A stretch of 40,020 bases of DNA from Verrucomicrobiota bacterium (lineage in GTDB: Bacteria > Verrucomicrobiota > Verrucomicrobiia > Limisphaerales > J093): positions 1-40,020 of the forward strand of contig JAKLFY010000059.1 in the NCBI GenBank assembly GCA_022710935.1. The letters run 5' to 3'. The position numbers and the translations under genes are program-made. Position 1 is the stretch's first letter. Every line of letters begins with the position of its first letter. This document shows, one piece after another, positions 6,732-16,123 of this stretch. The notes below the pieces were generated by a model. That model was not told where the DNA came from. It worked only from the letters and a program-made list of their open reading frames with translations, and did no database searches.

Positions 6732-8672
6732 TTACCTCCCTGCGAGCAGGCCCATGCCGGGGATTTGACGAGGGCCGGGTTGTTCCATGCCGGATTTCAT
6801 GTTCTGAACAAGTTCGAGGAGAGCCTCCTGAACTTCTGGATCTTCATACGCAGCGATGCCGGACAGTGCTCCGATATGTGATGCCCACTTGTTCGGAGCT
6901 ATCTTCGCCCCTTCGACGACCCACTTCAGATACGTCTCGCTCGTGAGGAGACGACCGAAGGAGTTCATCCCCATCGGGTAAGCCCCGAGAGTGACAAGTG
7001 CGAGGAACGGGTTGCCCTTCGCGGCGATCACTCCAGCAGCTCCGGCCACGGGGCCGACCACCTCGCTCGCTACCATGAGCGGGTTGCGCTGCACACCGCC
7101 TGCGCCGTACTTCGCCTCGTTGCGGGCGATGTCCTTCAGGTTTGACATCCAGCGGTGCTTCTCGGAACCGGCACCGAAGACAAGGTCCATCATCTGGTCA
7201 TCCCATTGCTCGGCTTGCCTGAGAAAATGGTCGAAACCGAGGAACCGCTTGCCATCAGGCGTGACGAGGTTCTTTCTGATGAACCAGTCTTGGAATGCGC
7301 CCCACTCCTCGTCGGTCAGCGTCGACTTGATCTCTTGGAGTCTCGTTGGGTTTGGAGTCGAGCCGACGATGTACTTGTCGAGTTCAGCAGTCACCTCTTC
7401 TGGGGTGACCTTCTTGTTGATCTTCGCGTAAAAGTCATCGACCGTCTTGATACCTTCTCGGTAGTGATTGCGAGCAGCCCGCCATGCAGCGACGGCATCT
7501 GGTTGTACTGCCGGGTTGGTATCTAGCGCCTGTTCCATGTCGTCCGTGAGCCGAGCGAAGAACGTCTTCAGTTCTCCGCGCTCGGTGCCCATTGTCTTGC
7601 TGATCTGCCGACCGACGAACGACCGCAGGCGCTCGAGATCCTCGAAGAGGACAGGATTGCCGCCAGCGATGGCCCGCTGTACGCGCTGTGCGATCCCCGC
7701 CATCTTCGTTCCGCCAGCCGCCGACGCGATGTCCACGACGTGCTCGTACAGCGTGGAGTCGAGTTGATCCATCGCCCGGTTGAGCGTGACAGTGAGATCC
7801 GGCGGGCGCAGGCGACGGGCCTCGTTGAAGAGCCGCCGCGCCTCGGCCTCGAACGCAGCCTTCGCCCTGCGTGGCCCAGCACTGACTACCGCCCCGACCT
7901 CCTGCGCTGTCCTGCCCCCGAACGCCGTACCGGGCTTGGCCGTACGGCTGAGAATCGTTTGGAGCAGGTGCTCCTCCTGCTTCTGGAGGAAGTCATCCGT
8001 GACACCAGCGGAGTACAGGCTCTTCTGCGCGTAACCGAACGCACCTTGAAGCATCTTCGACTGCATGATCGACGATGCGCTCGGCGGATCAACCCCGGCC
8101 TCTCGGTAGAGTTTCAGAAGGTAGCGGGCCTCTTCCCTGGAGGCTCGACCAGGGCCACGCCCGAGGAGCCCGAGACCTCCGCGAAAGGCCTTAGAAGCCC
8201 CTAGGCCAGCGAGTTCGCCAGCCCCAGCCGCTCCGGCCAGCCCGGCCGCTCCGGCCAGCCCCATAGGCTCAGGAGGCACCCCCATAGCCCTCTGGAGCGG
8301 CTCTGAGATCAACTTCCGACCGATCGGAGCCCCAATAGCACGACCGGCCATCCCGAGAACGCCGGGGCCACCAACGGCAAGTCCTGGGGGAGTCGCCCCG
8401 GCAGCCGCCCCGAGCAGTCCAAGGCCAGCCGACGCGGCCATCTCACCGGGGATGTTGGTGATCAGACGGGCCGTCGACTCCTTGATCTTGACGGGGCCGG
8501 TCGCACCGCGCATCCCGACCGGGATGGAGACTCGCCGCGGCTCCTCGATGGCGCCAGTCTGCACGAGGATGTCCTGAATGAGGCGGTTCTTCTCCTTCGT
8601 CGGGAGATCGTTCGGGATCTCATAGATCTGCCCGTTCGGCGCCTCGAAGCGGAAGACATCCGGCTCTGGCAT
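6732..8672 (-). CDS. Internal virion / DNA-ejection protein candidate (646 aa)
   Basis: The N-terminus has a small domain seen in phage virion proteins (FRFEAPNGQIYEIPNDLP, residues 7-24, with helical KEKNRLIQDILVQTG). A long glycine- and alanine-rich hydrophobic stretch (about 78-175: AASAGLGLLGAAAGATPPG and similar) could insert into membrane. The remaining 450 residues are mostly helical and charged. The start overlaps the upstream stop (TGATG). Size, composition and place between nozzle and fibre genes suggest a protein ejected with the DNA; no named family is claimed. Confidence 0.55.
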   Translation of the reverse strand: MPEPDVFRFEAPNGQIYEIPNDLPTKEKNRLIQDILVQTGAIEEPRRVSIPVGMRGATGPVKIKESTARLITNIPGEMAASAGLGLLGAAAGATPPGLAVGGPGVLGMAGRAIGAPIGRKLISEPLQRAMGVPPEPMGLAGAAGLAGAAGAGELAGLGASKAFRGGLGLLGRGPGRASREEARYLLKLYREAGVDPPSASSIMQSKMLQGAFGYAQKSLYSAGVTDDFLQKQEEHLLQTILSRTAKPGTAFGGRTAQEVGAVVSAGPRRAKAAFEAEARRLFNEARRLRPPDLTVTLNRAMDQLDSTLYEHVVDIASAAGGTKMAGIAQRVQRAIAGGNPVLFEDLERLRSFVGRQISKTMGTERGELKTFFARLTDDMEQALDTNPAVQPDAVAAWRAARNHYREGIKTVDDFYAKINKKVTPEEVTAELDKYIVGSTPNPTRLQEIKSTLTDEEWGAFQDWFIRKNLVTPDGKRFLGFDHFLRQAEQWDDQMMDLVFGAGSEKHRWMSNLKDIARNEAKYGAGGVQRNPLMVASEVVGPVAGAAGVIAAKGNPFLALVTLGAYPMGMNSFGRLLTSETYLKWVVEGAKIAPNKWASHIGALSGIAAYEDPEVQEALLELVQNMKSGMEQPGPRQIPGMGLLAGR

Positions 8673-10066
8673 CAGTCGATCCTCACAAGGACGTTCACAC
8701 CATCCTCACGCTGCTGCCACTGGTAACCGGTAGGAGCCGCTGGCATCTCCTTCGGGCCAGCGAAGAAGTTCCCGCCATCCTTTGTGACGTAGAAGTTGTA
8801 AGCGTCCTGCGATGCTGAGTCGGCAGCAGCAAGGGCGCGTTCCCTACTCTCACCGCGCCTGAGCGCTGAGTAGAACGCATCGTGGTTGGCCTTGAGTGCA
8901 GCTTGGATCGCGAGGAGTTTCGCCCGGAATCGTGTCTTGCCCTCACCCATCTGCGGCATGGACTTCATCAGGCGTTCAGCTTCAGCCTCGCTCATCTGCG
9001 CCCCAGTGATCTCCTTGATGTAGCGATTCAGGTTCTCGAGCGTGTACGACTCAAACGTCGCGTAACCGGCAAGCTCCTTCTCCCCGGCCGCAGACAGTGA
9101 GAATCCAGCCCGCTCCCACTTATCCCGCAGCCAGTTCTGCCACTGCTTCGGGGCGTTGAGATACGACTCATCATAGGAGTTGAGGATTCTGTCGATTCGA
9201 AGGAGTCCCTTCTCTGCGTTGAGAAGCTCCGTCTCGACGGCGGTCTGCGTTGGCTTCGACATCTGACTGGAGGCAACGGATGGCACCCCACCGATCTGCA
9301 CTGTCGGCCGACCCTCTGCGTCATATCCCATTGAGATCCCCTGCTGATCCTTCTTGACGGTCAAGCCATGCGCTGCGGCGAAGTCCTCGGGGACGAGGGT
9401 GTACTTGCCGGGAGAAGTTTCAGCCGAGACGTACTTAGTTTTCGGAGGGGTCGTCGCTTTGGGGAGTCCTCGTGCAACCTCCTCGAACTGACCCGTCTCC
9501 GGGTTGGGCCGCATCACGACCTCGTTCTCCCTGAGTTTTAGCGTTCCAGTGGGGAGTTGCCGGTAGGAACCGTCAACCTTGTTGAAGATGATCGTGTCTG
9601 ACGCCCGTGCCCATTCGTCCTGTTTCTCACTTCCGAACATCCGCCCCAGCGCCATCTCCTGTACCTGCGGGATGCCGCTCGTCAGCATGGCGCGCAACGG
9701 CGCGGTGGTGGCGTTCTGGGCGGCTGCAGCCCCTGGGGTGCGAAGCTGCGCCTGCTGGCCTGGCGTGAACTGCGGGGGCGCGAACGGCAGCGCGTTCTGG
9801 ACCATCCCTCCAGTAAACAATTGGTTCCCAACAGGGCCTGTTGCAAGCGTCGGCTCCTGCATGTGCTCCGGTATCGGCATCGCCTGCCCGACGCCGGCCA
9901 GCAGAGGGGCAAGCTCGCTCACGGCCTTGCCGGTCGCTCCGGGCTTGACTGCTCCAGCGAGAAGCTCCGCAAGGCGCTCCCACTTCTTCCGCTCGCGGCG
10001 GCTGCCAAGGGCACTGCCGATCCCGGCACCAAACATCGTGAGGCCCTGCCCGATGGTAGGCATCAT
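8672..10066 (-). CDS. Internal virion protein candidate (464 aa)
   Basis: It starts with a glycine-rich hydrophobic segment (GQGLTMFGAGIGSALGS, residues 5-21) followed by a basic helix. The middle is Pro/Gln/Ala-rich and probably disordered; the C-terminal 200 residues are helical (TAVETELLNAEKGLLRIDRI and on). ATG at 10066 or 10063, overlapping the upstream stop. It belongs to the three-gene block of large internal proteins. Function inferred from position only. Confidence 0.5.
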   Translation of the reverse strand: MMPTIGQGLTMFGAGIGSALGSRRERKKWERLAELLAGAVKPGATGKAVSELAPLLAGVGQAMPIPEHMQEPTLATGPVGNQLFTGGMVQNALPFAPPQFTPGQQAQLRTPGAAAAQNATTAPLRAMLTSGIPQVQEMALGRMFGSEKQDEWARASDTIIFNKVDGSYRQLPTGTLKLRENEVVMRPNPETGQFEEVARGLPKATTPPKTKYVSAETSPGKYTLVPEDFAAAHGLTVKKDQQGISMGYDAEGRPTVQIGGVPSVASSQMSKPTQTAVETELLNAEKGLLRIDRILNSYDESYLNAPKQWQNWLRDKWERAGFSLSAAGEKELAGYATFESYTLENLNRYIKEITGAQMSEAEAERLMKSMPQMGEGKTRFRAKLLAIQAALKANHDAFYSALRRGESRERALAAADSASQDAYNFYVTKDGGNFFAGPKEMPAAPTGYQWQQREDGVNVLVRID

Positions 10067-11334
10067 CAGCCTCCGAACCAGCCGCCGAGTGCCGTTCCTG
10101 CACCACCGAAGAGTCCGCCAATGATGTCACCCCACAAAGCAGTGTTGGCGTTTCTCCCAGACTGGTTGATCCCGTACCCGCCCATCACATCGACCTGTCC
10201 GGGGCCGTAGAACCCACCAAGCCCGCCTGCGGAGGACGGCGTGCCGGCGAGTCCGAGGATGGACGCCAACTGGTTGAAGCTCGCCCCCGTCGTGCCCATC
10301 AGTTCGTTGTAGAGCTGCTGCCTGCCGCCCATCTGCTCGCCGAAGAGCTGGCCCCGTCCGCCGAGTGCCTGCTGGAAGAGTTGCTGGTTCAGGCCGCTCG
10401 TCGCGCCAAGCTGCGCGAGCCGCTCGGAGAGCGTCTGCTGACGGCCCTGCATCCCGAGGCCGGACTGCGCGAGGAGTTCTGACAACCCTTGCTGTCGGCC
10501 CTGGAGGTTCGTCCCGTACTGCGAGAGCCGCTCGCCGAGCGCCCCGCTGCGGATGCCAAGCGCGTTCGCGATGGCGTCGTTGACCTCCGCACGGCCCCCG
10601 ATGACGGCCTCCTGCGCCGCCCGGTTGTAGGCGTCGGAGCGCGAACCCTCGAAGCGCCCGAACTCCTCCGTGCGCTCCTCGGTCCCAACCGGCATCCCAC
10701 GGTTTGCGTACGTCTCGTTCAGCCGCTGCTCCTGCTCCGCGTAGACCGGGTCGAGCAGGCTGCGGCTGCGCTCGAACAGGGCTTGCTCGGTGCTGCCACG
10801 CAGTGCCTCGAGATCCCCACCACTCGGGAGCCCCGGCAACGAACTGAGGTCGAGGTTCGGGTCAGCGCCGTAGAGGGACTCCAGATCGAGGCTGTAGTCC
10901 ATCTGCGGGAGCGACCCGAGGTCGAGGTTCGGGTCCATCCCGTATTGACCGGCGTAGAGATCGGGGAGCCCCTGGCCGAACCCCGGCAGGCTCGAGATGA
11001 TGTTGCCGTACGGATCAGTCCCACCGCCTGCGGCTCCGCCACCGCCGCCAGCAGCCGCACCCTCCCCCCCAGGATTCTGGATGTTCGTCGGGGATGCACC
11101 GTACTGACCGAGCAGGTTCGCGAACGCACCCTGCCGGAGACCGAGTTGCTGGTTCATCAGTTGCAGCATCTCGGGCGACATCGTCTCCGTGACGACGTTG
11201 TTGTATGGGCCGCTGTACTCGACCGACCCGAAGGGCGTGTACTGGTTCAGGCGGTTGTACCGGGATGCCGCGCTGAACATCTCCTCCGGGGAGTAGGAGC
11301 GCCCGCCACCGCCGCCCTTACCGCCGCCGCCCAT
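10066..11334 (-). CDS. Glycine-rich virion protein with Gln-rich repeats (422 aa)
   Basis: The N-terminus is MGGGGKGGGGG. A Gly/Ala linker (about 92-107) and repeated acidic motifs with PNLDLGSLP / PNLDLSSLP follow. From about 265 to 345 there are repeats of the type LGERLSQYGTNLQGRQQGL and LSERLAQLG, probably helical and coiled. The C-terminus is hydrophobic and Gly-rich (GDIIGGLFGGAGTALGGWFGG), possibly membrane-active. This arrangement recurs in uncultured podoviruses next to nozzle genes; an ejection role is inferred. Confidence 0.55.
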   Translation of the reverse strand: MGGGGKGGGGGRSYSPEEMFSAASRYNRLNQYTPFGSVEYSGPYNNVVTETMSPEMLQLMNQQLGLRQGAFANLLGQYGASPTNIQNPGGEGAAAGGGGGAAGGGTDPYGNIISSLPGFGQGLPDLYAGQYGMDPNLDLGSLPQMDYSLDLESLYGADPNLDLSSLPGLPSGGDLEALRGSTEQALFERSRSLLDPVYAEQEQRLNETYANRGMPVGTEERTEEFGRFEGSRSDAYNRAAQEAVIGGRAEVNDAIANALGIRSGALGERLSQYGTNLQGRQQGLSELLAQSGLGMQGRQQTLSERLAQLGATSGLNQQLFQQALGGRGQLFGEQMGGRQQLYNELMGTTGASFNQLASILGLAGTPSSAGGLGGFYGPGQVDVMGGYGINQSGRNANTALWGDIIGGLFGGAGTALGGWFGG

Positions 11335-11337
11335 GGC

Positions 11338-11745
11338 TCACTTCCACATCGCGCGGGACGGCCCGCCGCCATACCCGATGGAAGGCTTGCCTCCACCACC
11401 CGCCGTGCCGATGCTGGGCTTGCCACCGGGCTTCTGGAAGCCACCAGCACCCACATTGTAAGGGCGCCCACCGTAACCCATTCCCATATTGCTCAGGCGT
11501 TCTGAGGCGAGCGGCCCACCTCCACCACCAGCGAGGACAGAAGCGAGGTCGCCTTGCGGCACGGTCGGGTTGTAGCTGCCGACACCGCCGTTGGAACTCA
11601 GCGTCGGCCCGCCGCCACTGTTCATCATCCACGGCGCACCGGACATTTGGTTTGTGAACTGTGGGTACTTACCTGCGAAGCTCGCCGGCCCCGGCATCCG
11701 GTTGCCGTAGCCCGCTCCCTTGCCGCTGCTCGTACCTGCGCCCAT
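11338..11745 (-). CDS. Small glycine-rich virion protein
   Basis: 135 residues, about one quarter glycine, with Pro, Ser and Asn; no folded domain is apparent. A GGAGGT site lies just before the ATG at 11745. The start lies inside the preceding GNAT-like gene, an overlap of 77 bases. The composition (KPSIGTAGGGGKPSIGYGGG near the end) resembles the glycine-rich head of its neighbour. Likely virion-associated. Confidence 0.55.
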   Translation of the reverse strand: MGAGTSSGKGAGYGNRMPGPASFAGKYPQFTNQMSGAPWMMNSGGGPTLSSNGGVGSYNPTVPQGDLASVLAGGGGGPLASERLSNMGMGYGGRPYNVGAGGFQKPGGKPSIGTAGGGGKPSIGYGGGPSRAMWK

Positions 11746-12175
11746 AGCGACCTCCGTCGAACTCTTCCTTCAGCAGACCGAAGACGAGGGCGTCGTGGTC
11801 GCCGAAGTGTTTCCTGATCCTGCCTTCTTCTTTGAAGCCCAGGGTCTGGATGAGTCTGACGGAGCGCGTGTTCGTCTCGTCGACGAATGCTGTCACCCTA
11901 CAGGCATCCAAGGGGCTGTTGAACGGCACTCTGAGAACGTCGTGCGCGAGCCTCGGCGTGATGATCGTCCCTGGCTCGATAGCTGTGCTGAACGAGATAT
12001 TCTTGCCGCTGTAGTCATGGAGGACGAAACCGGCGAGAATACCTTTCTCGTTGTCAACCAAACAGTAAGCGTAGGGCTCATGGAAGAGGTCTGTGCGCTC
12101 CCCGATGCGGTCAGCCACCCACTGGAGGACCGTGGCGACCCCCTGCGGGTTCTCAGGGAAATACAGACCCCTCAC
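11669..12175 (-). CDS. GNAT-like acetyltransferase
   Basis: About 168 residues from the GTG at 12175, which overlaps the nozzle stop (GTGA) and has a GGAGAG site. An ATG at 12202 is also possible. The fold signature is a beta strand ILAGFVLHDY and, towards the C-terminus, DETNTRSVRLIQTLGFKEEG, the classic last motif of GNAT enzymes (N-x-x-S followed by a helix and GF.EEG). The acetyl-CoA loop is not clear. GNAT-like genes are often found among podovirus tail genes; substrate unknown. Confidence 0.65.
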   Translation of the reverse strand: MRGLYFPENPQGVATVLQWVADRIGERTDLFHEPYAYCLVDNEKGILAGFVLHDYSGKNISFSTAIEPGTIITPRLAHDVLRVPFNSPLDACRVTAFVDETNTRSVRLIQTLGFKEEGRIRKHFGDHDALVFGLLKEEFDGGRYGRRYEQRQGSGLRQPDAGAGELRR

Positions 12176-13740
12176 AGCCGCTCTCCGATCTTGTATAGCC
12201 ACGTCATCCCGAGAAACTTCGCAGCCTGCTTGAGGTTCAGGTACTGCTTCATCCCCACCACAGTACCATATCCTTGGATCACCTCCCAGTCGGCCAGCGT
12301 CTTGTCAACCGCCGTCCACGGCGATCCCCACGGTGAGCCCCATGGCGTCCCCTCCGGCGCGACCGCGATCGGTGCCTGCTGGTCGCGGAAAGGCTTGTAG
12401 TCCACCTCGTAGACGTTCTTGATGTTGATCGGGCTATTGGTCTGGATGAGCTGCCGCGTCCCGACGAACGTCTTCCGCTGCGTCAGCCCGAGCGTCGTCC
12501 ACGCGGGCTGCATGATGGTCTGGATCGACGCGCCCGCGTCCGTCTTTGCGCTCGTCGTCATCTTGTAGACGCAGCCGTTCGCCGCCCCGAAGTACAACTC
12601 GTTGTTGTACACGCACCACGTGTGCGCGTTGATACCAGTGAACCTGCACCATGCGCCGGTCACGTAGTTGAAGACATGCTGCCGGTAGACGCCAGACCCC
12701 TGTGGGATGTTGAAGATGATCAGCCGACCCTCAGGCCACGCGATGGCCTCCCAGCCGACGTTGCTCCGATTGACGGCCAACTCCAACTGGAGCGCCCCGT
12801 TCGCCTTCGTCCGAGTCGTCTTCGCCTCCATCCCGGCGAGCACCTCGGACAGGTTCACATAGTCGAGGTCGGTGATCATGAAGAGATCTGGACCGAACTT
12901 CACCGCCGCCCGCTTGTCCAGCAGCGCCCCGATCCGATACACCCCGACGATCGCCCAGTCCCCACCCGTCGCCGGAGACGACCCCTGGTAGATGATCACC
13001 TCACCGCTCGACATGATGAACACGGCAAAGTCATCCGGGCCGCTCCCGCCGTCCCGCGTCCACGTCTGCATGGCGATCAGGTTGCCGCCGAACTGCCCGA
13101 CGCGGGAAAGGGGGAACTTGGTGAGAGCGCCGCCCATCGTGTTCAGCGCGGAGTACCACACATCTTGGGAGTTCTTCTCCCAGAACCACGTTCGGTTCTT
13201 GAAGACGTTGACGCCAATGAGGCTGTCCACATCGGTCGGGACCGGGTTGCCAGTCAACGTGAGCGGGAACTCACCACCGCCAGTGTTCGCCGAGTACCAA
13301 CTCGTCCCGTTGAACATGAACGGCGTGTCGTTCCCATTCAGCACGACGAGCTTCCCGTCGAACTGGGCATAGTTCCAGCGGGAGTCGCCTGACGTGATCG
13401 CGCTGATTGTTGACGGGGAGGCTGGGTTCGTGATGTCCGTGCAACTACTCCCATGGAACGCGAGGAACTTCTTCGTCGTGCCCTTCTCGTAGATCACGAG
13501 AGTCTTCACGTCGTCCGACCCGGCGATGTCGATGTACAGCTCGTACCCAGGGCGCGACTTCACCCACCCGAGGTCAGGAATCCAGTTGTCCAGCACCACA
13601 GCGTCGGTTGGCTCCATGTTGTCGATGGAGTCCCGCGTGTTCCACCCCCCGATGGGGGCGTCGATGTGCACCTCTTGCGCGAGGCGCTGCCGCATCCCGC
13701 GCATCTGGAAATCCTGCCCGGTCAGTCGCTGCGTTCTCAA
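12172..13740 (-). CDS. Tail nozzle protein (tail tubular protein B-like)
   Basis: 522 residues. The N-terminus (IDAPIGGWNTRDSIDNMEPT, then DAVVLDNWIPDLGWVKSRPG) is the hallmark of podovirus nozzle proteins. The rest is beta-propeller-like (WNYAQFDGKLVVLNGNDTPF and similar). It starts 4 bases inside the end of the adaptor gene. It would form the distal tail tube below the adaptor ring. Confidence 0.75.
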   Translation of the reverse strand: MRTQRLTGQDFQMRGMRQRLAQEVHIDAPIGGWNTRDSIDNMEPTDAVVLDNWIPDLGWVKSRPGYELYIDIAGSDDVKTLVIYEKGTTKKFLAFHGSSCTDITNPASPSTISAITSGDSRWNYAQFDGKLVVLNGNDTPFMFNGTSWYSANTGGGEFPLTLTGNPVPTDVDSLIGVNVFKNRTWFWEKNSQDVWYSALNTMGGALTKFPLSRVGQFGGNLIAMQTWTRDGGSGPDDFAVFIMSSGEVIIYQGSSPATGGDWAIVGVYRIGALLDKRAAVKFGPDLFMITDLDYVNLSEVLAGMEAKTTRTKANGALQLELAVNRSNVGWEAIAWPEGRLIIFNIPQGSGVYRQHVFNYVTGAWCRFTGINAHTWCVYNNELYFGAANGCVYKMTTSAKTDAGASIQTIMQPAWTTLGLTQRKTFVGTRQLIQTNSPINIKNVYEVDYKPFRDQQAPIAVAPEGTPWGSPWGSPWTAVDKTLADWEVIQGYGTVVGMKQYLNLKQAAKFLGMTWLYKIGERL

Positions 13741-14507
13741 CTGCCGAACCCTGTGTCAGGGATATTCAGGTCGAACATCGAGCCGCCCTGCAGCAGGCTC
13801 AACGTCTCCGCGCCGCCATCATGCGACCCCCGCTCGAGCACCAGCGCGTTGTACTCTTCGCGCTCGTCCGCATAGCTCATGCCGAGCATTCGCAGCAGGC
13901 GCCACAAGGCCGCTGCCTCGATCATGTCGTCGTCGATCACCGCGTAGTCGTCGTCCGACTTCCACTCCGCTCCCAGCGGCCATCCGAACACGCCCATGTT
14001 CATGATGTAGTTGGTGGTGATGTACTCGTAGGCGATCTCGATGGGTTCCTCGGCATCGTTCGGATACGTCGCGCTCGCGGTGTCCGGGTAGATTTGGAGG
14101 CGCGGCGGCTTGAACGGCCGCATGATCACCCGGTCCTGCCCGGTGACCCGGCAGACACGCCGCGTTCCGGTCAGACCGGAGAGCCCCGACTGATACATCT
14201 GCCACTTCTCTGGCCCGACCGGACCCACCAGCGTCTGCCCGTTCGTGCGGTCCCAGATCGTGTTGTTCACGAGGCGGTCGAAGTCCGGCGGCATGTCGTA
14301 ATACTCGGCGCCGGTCGTCTTGAACGTGTACTCGAGATGCAGCACGGCCCAGTCCACGTCCCGATAGGCGTCCTTCTGGCTGCCGTCCTTGATGGCCTGG
14401 AGGATGGTCTGCACGGTGCGCTCAGAGCTGCCGATGATGGTGGACGGGACGGGAAGCCCAGCCTTGATGGCGATTGCCTGGCCGATCTGGAGGAGGTTGC
14501 TGCTCAT
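13737..14507 (-). CDS. Head-tail adaptor / tail tubular protein A-like
   Basis: 256 residues. The N-terminus LLQIGQAIAIKAGLPVPSTI is characteristic of adaptor proteins, followed by an alpha-helical pattern and a central beta region (YYDMPPDFDRLVNNTIWDR, IYPDTASATYPNDAEEPIEI). It lies directly before the nozzle gene with a short overlap. It would bind the portal and form the adaptor ring. Confidence 0.7.
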   Translation of the reverse strand: MSSNLLQIGQAIAIKAGLPVPSTIIGSSERTVQTILQAIKDGSQKDAYRDVDWAVLHLEYTFKTTGAEYYDMPPDFDRLVNNTIWDRTNGQTLVGPVGPEKWQMYQSGLSGLTGTRRVCRVTGQDRVIMRPFKPPRLQIYPDTASATYPNDAEEPIEIAYEYITTNYIMNMGVFGWPLGAEWKSDDDYAVIDDDMIEAAALWRLLRMLGMSYADEREEYNALVLERGSHDGGAETLSLLQGGSMFDLNIPDTGFGS

Positions 14508-15082
14508 TTCCCCTTGCCTTCCAGCACCTCAAGCCTATTGTGCAACTTCTCAAGAGTGCTTTCAAGATCCTTGATCTGACTCTTCAGCTTCCGGTTCTCG
14601 GCCGACACCTTCTGGACGCTGATCTCGCCCCGCTGGTTCTGGACATAGACGCGGGCCTTGTTGCGGAGATCCGTCATCCCCATCCCCATCCCCTGGAGGT
14701 AGATGTCGGGGAGTTCCGCAAACTGCTCCACCGTGTGGATGTCGCTCGACTTCAGCGTCTTCACCTGTGCCGCCGTGGCTTGCGCCCACTCAGCGATTGG
14801 CGTTCCGTCGATGTCCTCGATGCCGCCCTTCCCGCCCTCAGAAAACCGCTTCCACTGGTCTGGCCAGCGGGCCTTGTCGTTGTCCTGCACCGGGCGGATC
14901 ACGCGCTCAAGGTTGTTCCCCGGCGCGATGATCTCGACGAACGGCACGTCCTTGTAGACCTTCTTCCCGCTCGCGTCCGACGCCTCGGAGTCGAGCATCG
15001 CCTCGTACCTGAAGATGGGGATGCAGGCATCTCGCTCCTGCTTCCCGCCGAAAGAGAATGAAGAATCATCGAACCCAGGCAT
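14504..15082 (-). CDS. Structural protein with C-terminal coiled coil
   Basis: 192 residues from the ATG at 15082 (AGGAGGG site); a longer ORF to 15130 would run through the terminator stem and is not favoured. The N-terminal part is mixed alpha/beta (DVPFVEIIAPGNNLERVIRP, then KARWPDQWKRFSEGG). Residues about 110-140 (TLKSSDIHTVEQFAEL) resemble a short helix-hairpin-helix. The end is a heptad-rich coiled coil (about 155-188). It follows the capsid and decoration genes in the late arm. Probable head or neck protein; name uncertain. Confidence 0.6.
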   Translation of the reverse strand: MPGFDDSSFSFGGKQERDACIPIFRYEAMLDSEASDASGKKVYKDVPFVEIIAPGNNLERVIRPVQDNDKARWPDQWKRFSEGGKGGIEDIDGTPIAEWAQATAAQVKTLKSSDIHTVEQFAELPDIYLQGMGMGMTDLRNKARVYVQNQRGEISVQKVSAENRKLKSQIKDLESTLEKLHNRLEVLEGKGK

Positions 15083-15098
15083 CGCACCCTCCTGTAAA

Positions 15099-15122
15099 GG
15101 GTGGGGGCCGAAGCCCCCACCC
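15099..15122 (-). terminator. Stem-loop with UUCG tetraloop after the capsid/decoration genes
   Basis: A perfect 10-bp GC-rich stem (15099-15108 with 15113-15122). On the minus strand the loop is TTCG closed by C-G, the very stable cUUCGg tetraloop. A short TTTACAGG follows rather than a long T-run. It probably gives partial termination or protects the 3' end of the abundant capsid message. Confidence 0.75.
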
Positions 15123-15133
15123 GATGTCACAGA

Positions 15134-15613
15134 TCAGCCTGCGCTCAGGCCGCAGACCGGGTAGTTGATCTCCACCTCCGTCGCTCCACCTGCGCCCGAC
15201 GCAGCCGCCGAGCACGCGCCGATGATCTCCGACTTACCGGCAGACGTTCCGCCGGCAGTCCCTGCCGTCGCAGAGGCGTACAGGCCGACGTTCTCGTTGA
15301 CACCGGCAGCGACCTTGCCGCTGGCCTTCCCACGGATCTGATACCAGCCGTAGGTGTCCGCCACCGTGGCTGCCATCGCGATCCCGACCGGGCCGATGTC
15401 GCCATCAGCGAGCAGACTCGTCGAGTGATCGTCGTAACTCATCAGCACCCAGCTTGTCGCCACGGTGCTCGCCACTCCGGTCATGAAGACGAACTCGCCG
15501 ACGTACCCGGTGGTCGTGTTCCTCGCGGTGCAACGCTGCCCGAGGTTGAACTCGAGAGAGGTGTAGACCTTGGTGATGTCAGGACCCAGCAGGTCGATGG
15601 TGTTCCACCCCAC
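15134..15613 (-). CDS. Capsid decoration-like protein, paralogue 2
   Basis: 159 residues with a GTG start preceded by GGGGGTG. It is clearly homologous along its whole length to the next gene (15625-16113): both start M(G/A)WN, share GYVGEFV or GYLGEFV, GVAST, YGWYQ, RGKASG, SEIIGA and VEINYPV. It is beta-rich and Ala/Gly-rich. Position right after the capsid gene, small size and duplication suggest a head decoration or cement protein. Confidence 0.65.
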   Translation of the reverse strand: MGWNTIDLLGPDITKVYTSLEFNLGQRCTARNTTTGYVGEFVFMTGVASTVATSWVLMSYDDHSTSLLADGDIGPVGIAMAATVADTYGWYQIRGKASGKVAAGVNENVGLYASATAGTAGGTSAGKSEIIGACSAAASGAGGATEVEINYPVCGLSAG

Positions 15614-15624
15614 TGGTCACCCCC

Positions 15625-16113
15625 TTAGCCGGCGCTCTTGCCAAGCACCGGATAGTTGATCTCCACCTCGGTGTTCGCTGCCGAGGAGCCGCTCGCCGCT
15701 GCGGCGCGGGCTCCGATGATCTCGCTCAGGCCGGAGCCGGTCGCCCCGGCCGTGCCAGCCGACGATGCCGCCTGCGCGTACAGGCCCGCGTTGTCCGCGA
15801 CGCTGGCCTTCAGGAGGCCGCTGGCCTTCCCGCGCACCTGGTACCAGCCGTAGGTGCTCGCGATCGTCGCGGCCATCGCGATGCCCGCCGGCCCGATCGC
15901 CCCGTCTTGGAGCAGCGTGGTGGAGCCGTCGTCGTAGTTGAGCAGCGCCCAGTTCCCCGCCGCCGTGCTCGCGACGCCCTTCATGTAGACGAACTCACCG
16001 AGGTAGCCGTTGCTCGTGTTGCGCCCGCTCACCTTGAGGCCGAGCGGGAACTGCGGAGTGGTGTCCACCGCGGTGAAGTTCACACCGATCACGTCTGTTG
16101 CGTTCCAAGCCAT
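15625..16113 (-). CDS. Capsid decoration-like protein, paralogue 1
   Basis: 162 residues, ATG at 16113 with a GAGGAGG site. It is a tandem duplicate of 15134-15613, with roughly half of positions the same by eye. It follows capsid exon 2 by about 10 bases. The Ala/Ser-rich segment before the conserved VEINYPVLGKSAG end differs most between copies. Likely decorates the capsid; the copies might occupy different positions or form hetero-oligomers (inference). Confidence 0.65.
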   Translation of the reverse strand: MAWNATDVIGVNFTAVDTTPQFPLGLKVSGRNTSNGYLGEFVYMKGVASTAAGNWALLNYDDGSTTLLQDGAIGPAGIAMAATIASTYGWYQVRGKASGLLKASVADNAGLYAQAASSAGTAGATGSGLSEIIGARAAAASGSSAANTEVEINYPVLGKSAG

Positions 16114-16123
16114 GTCAACCTCC

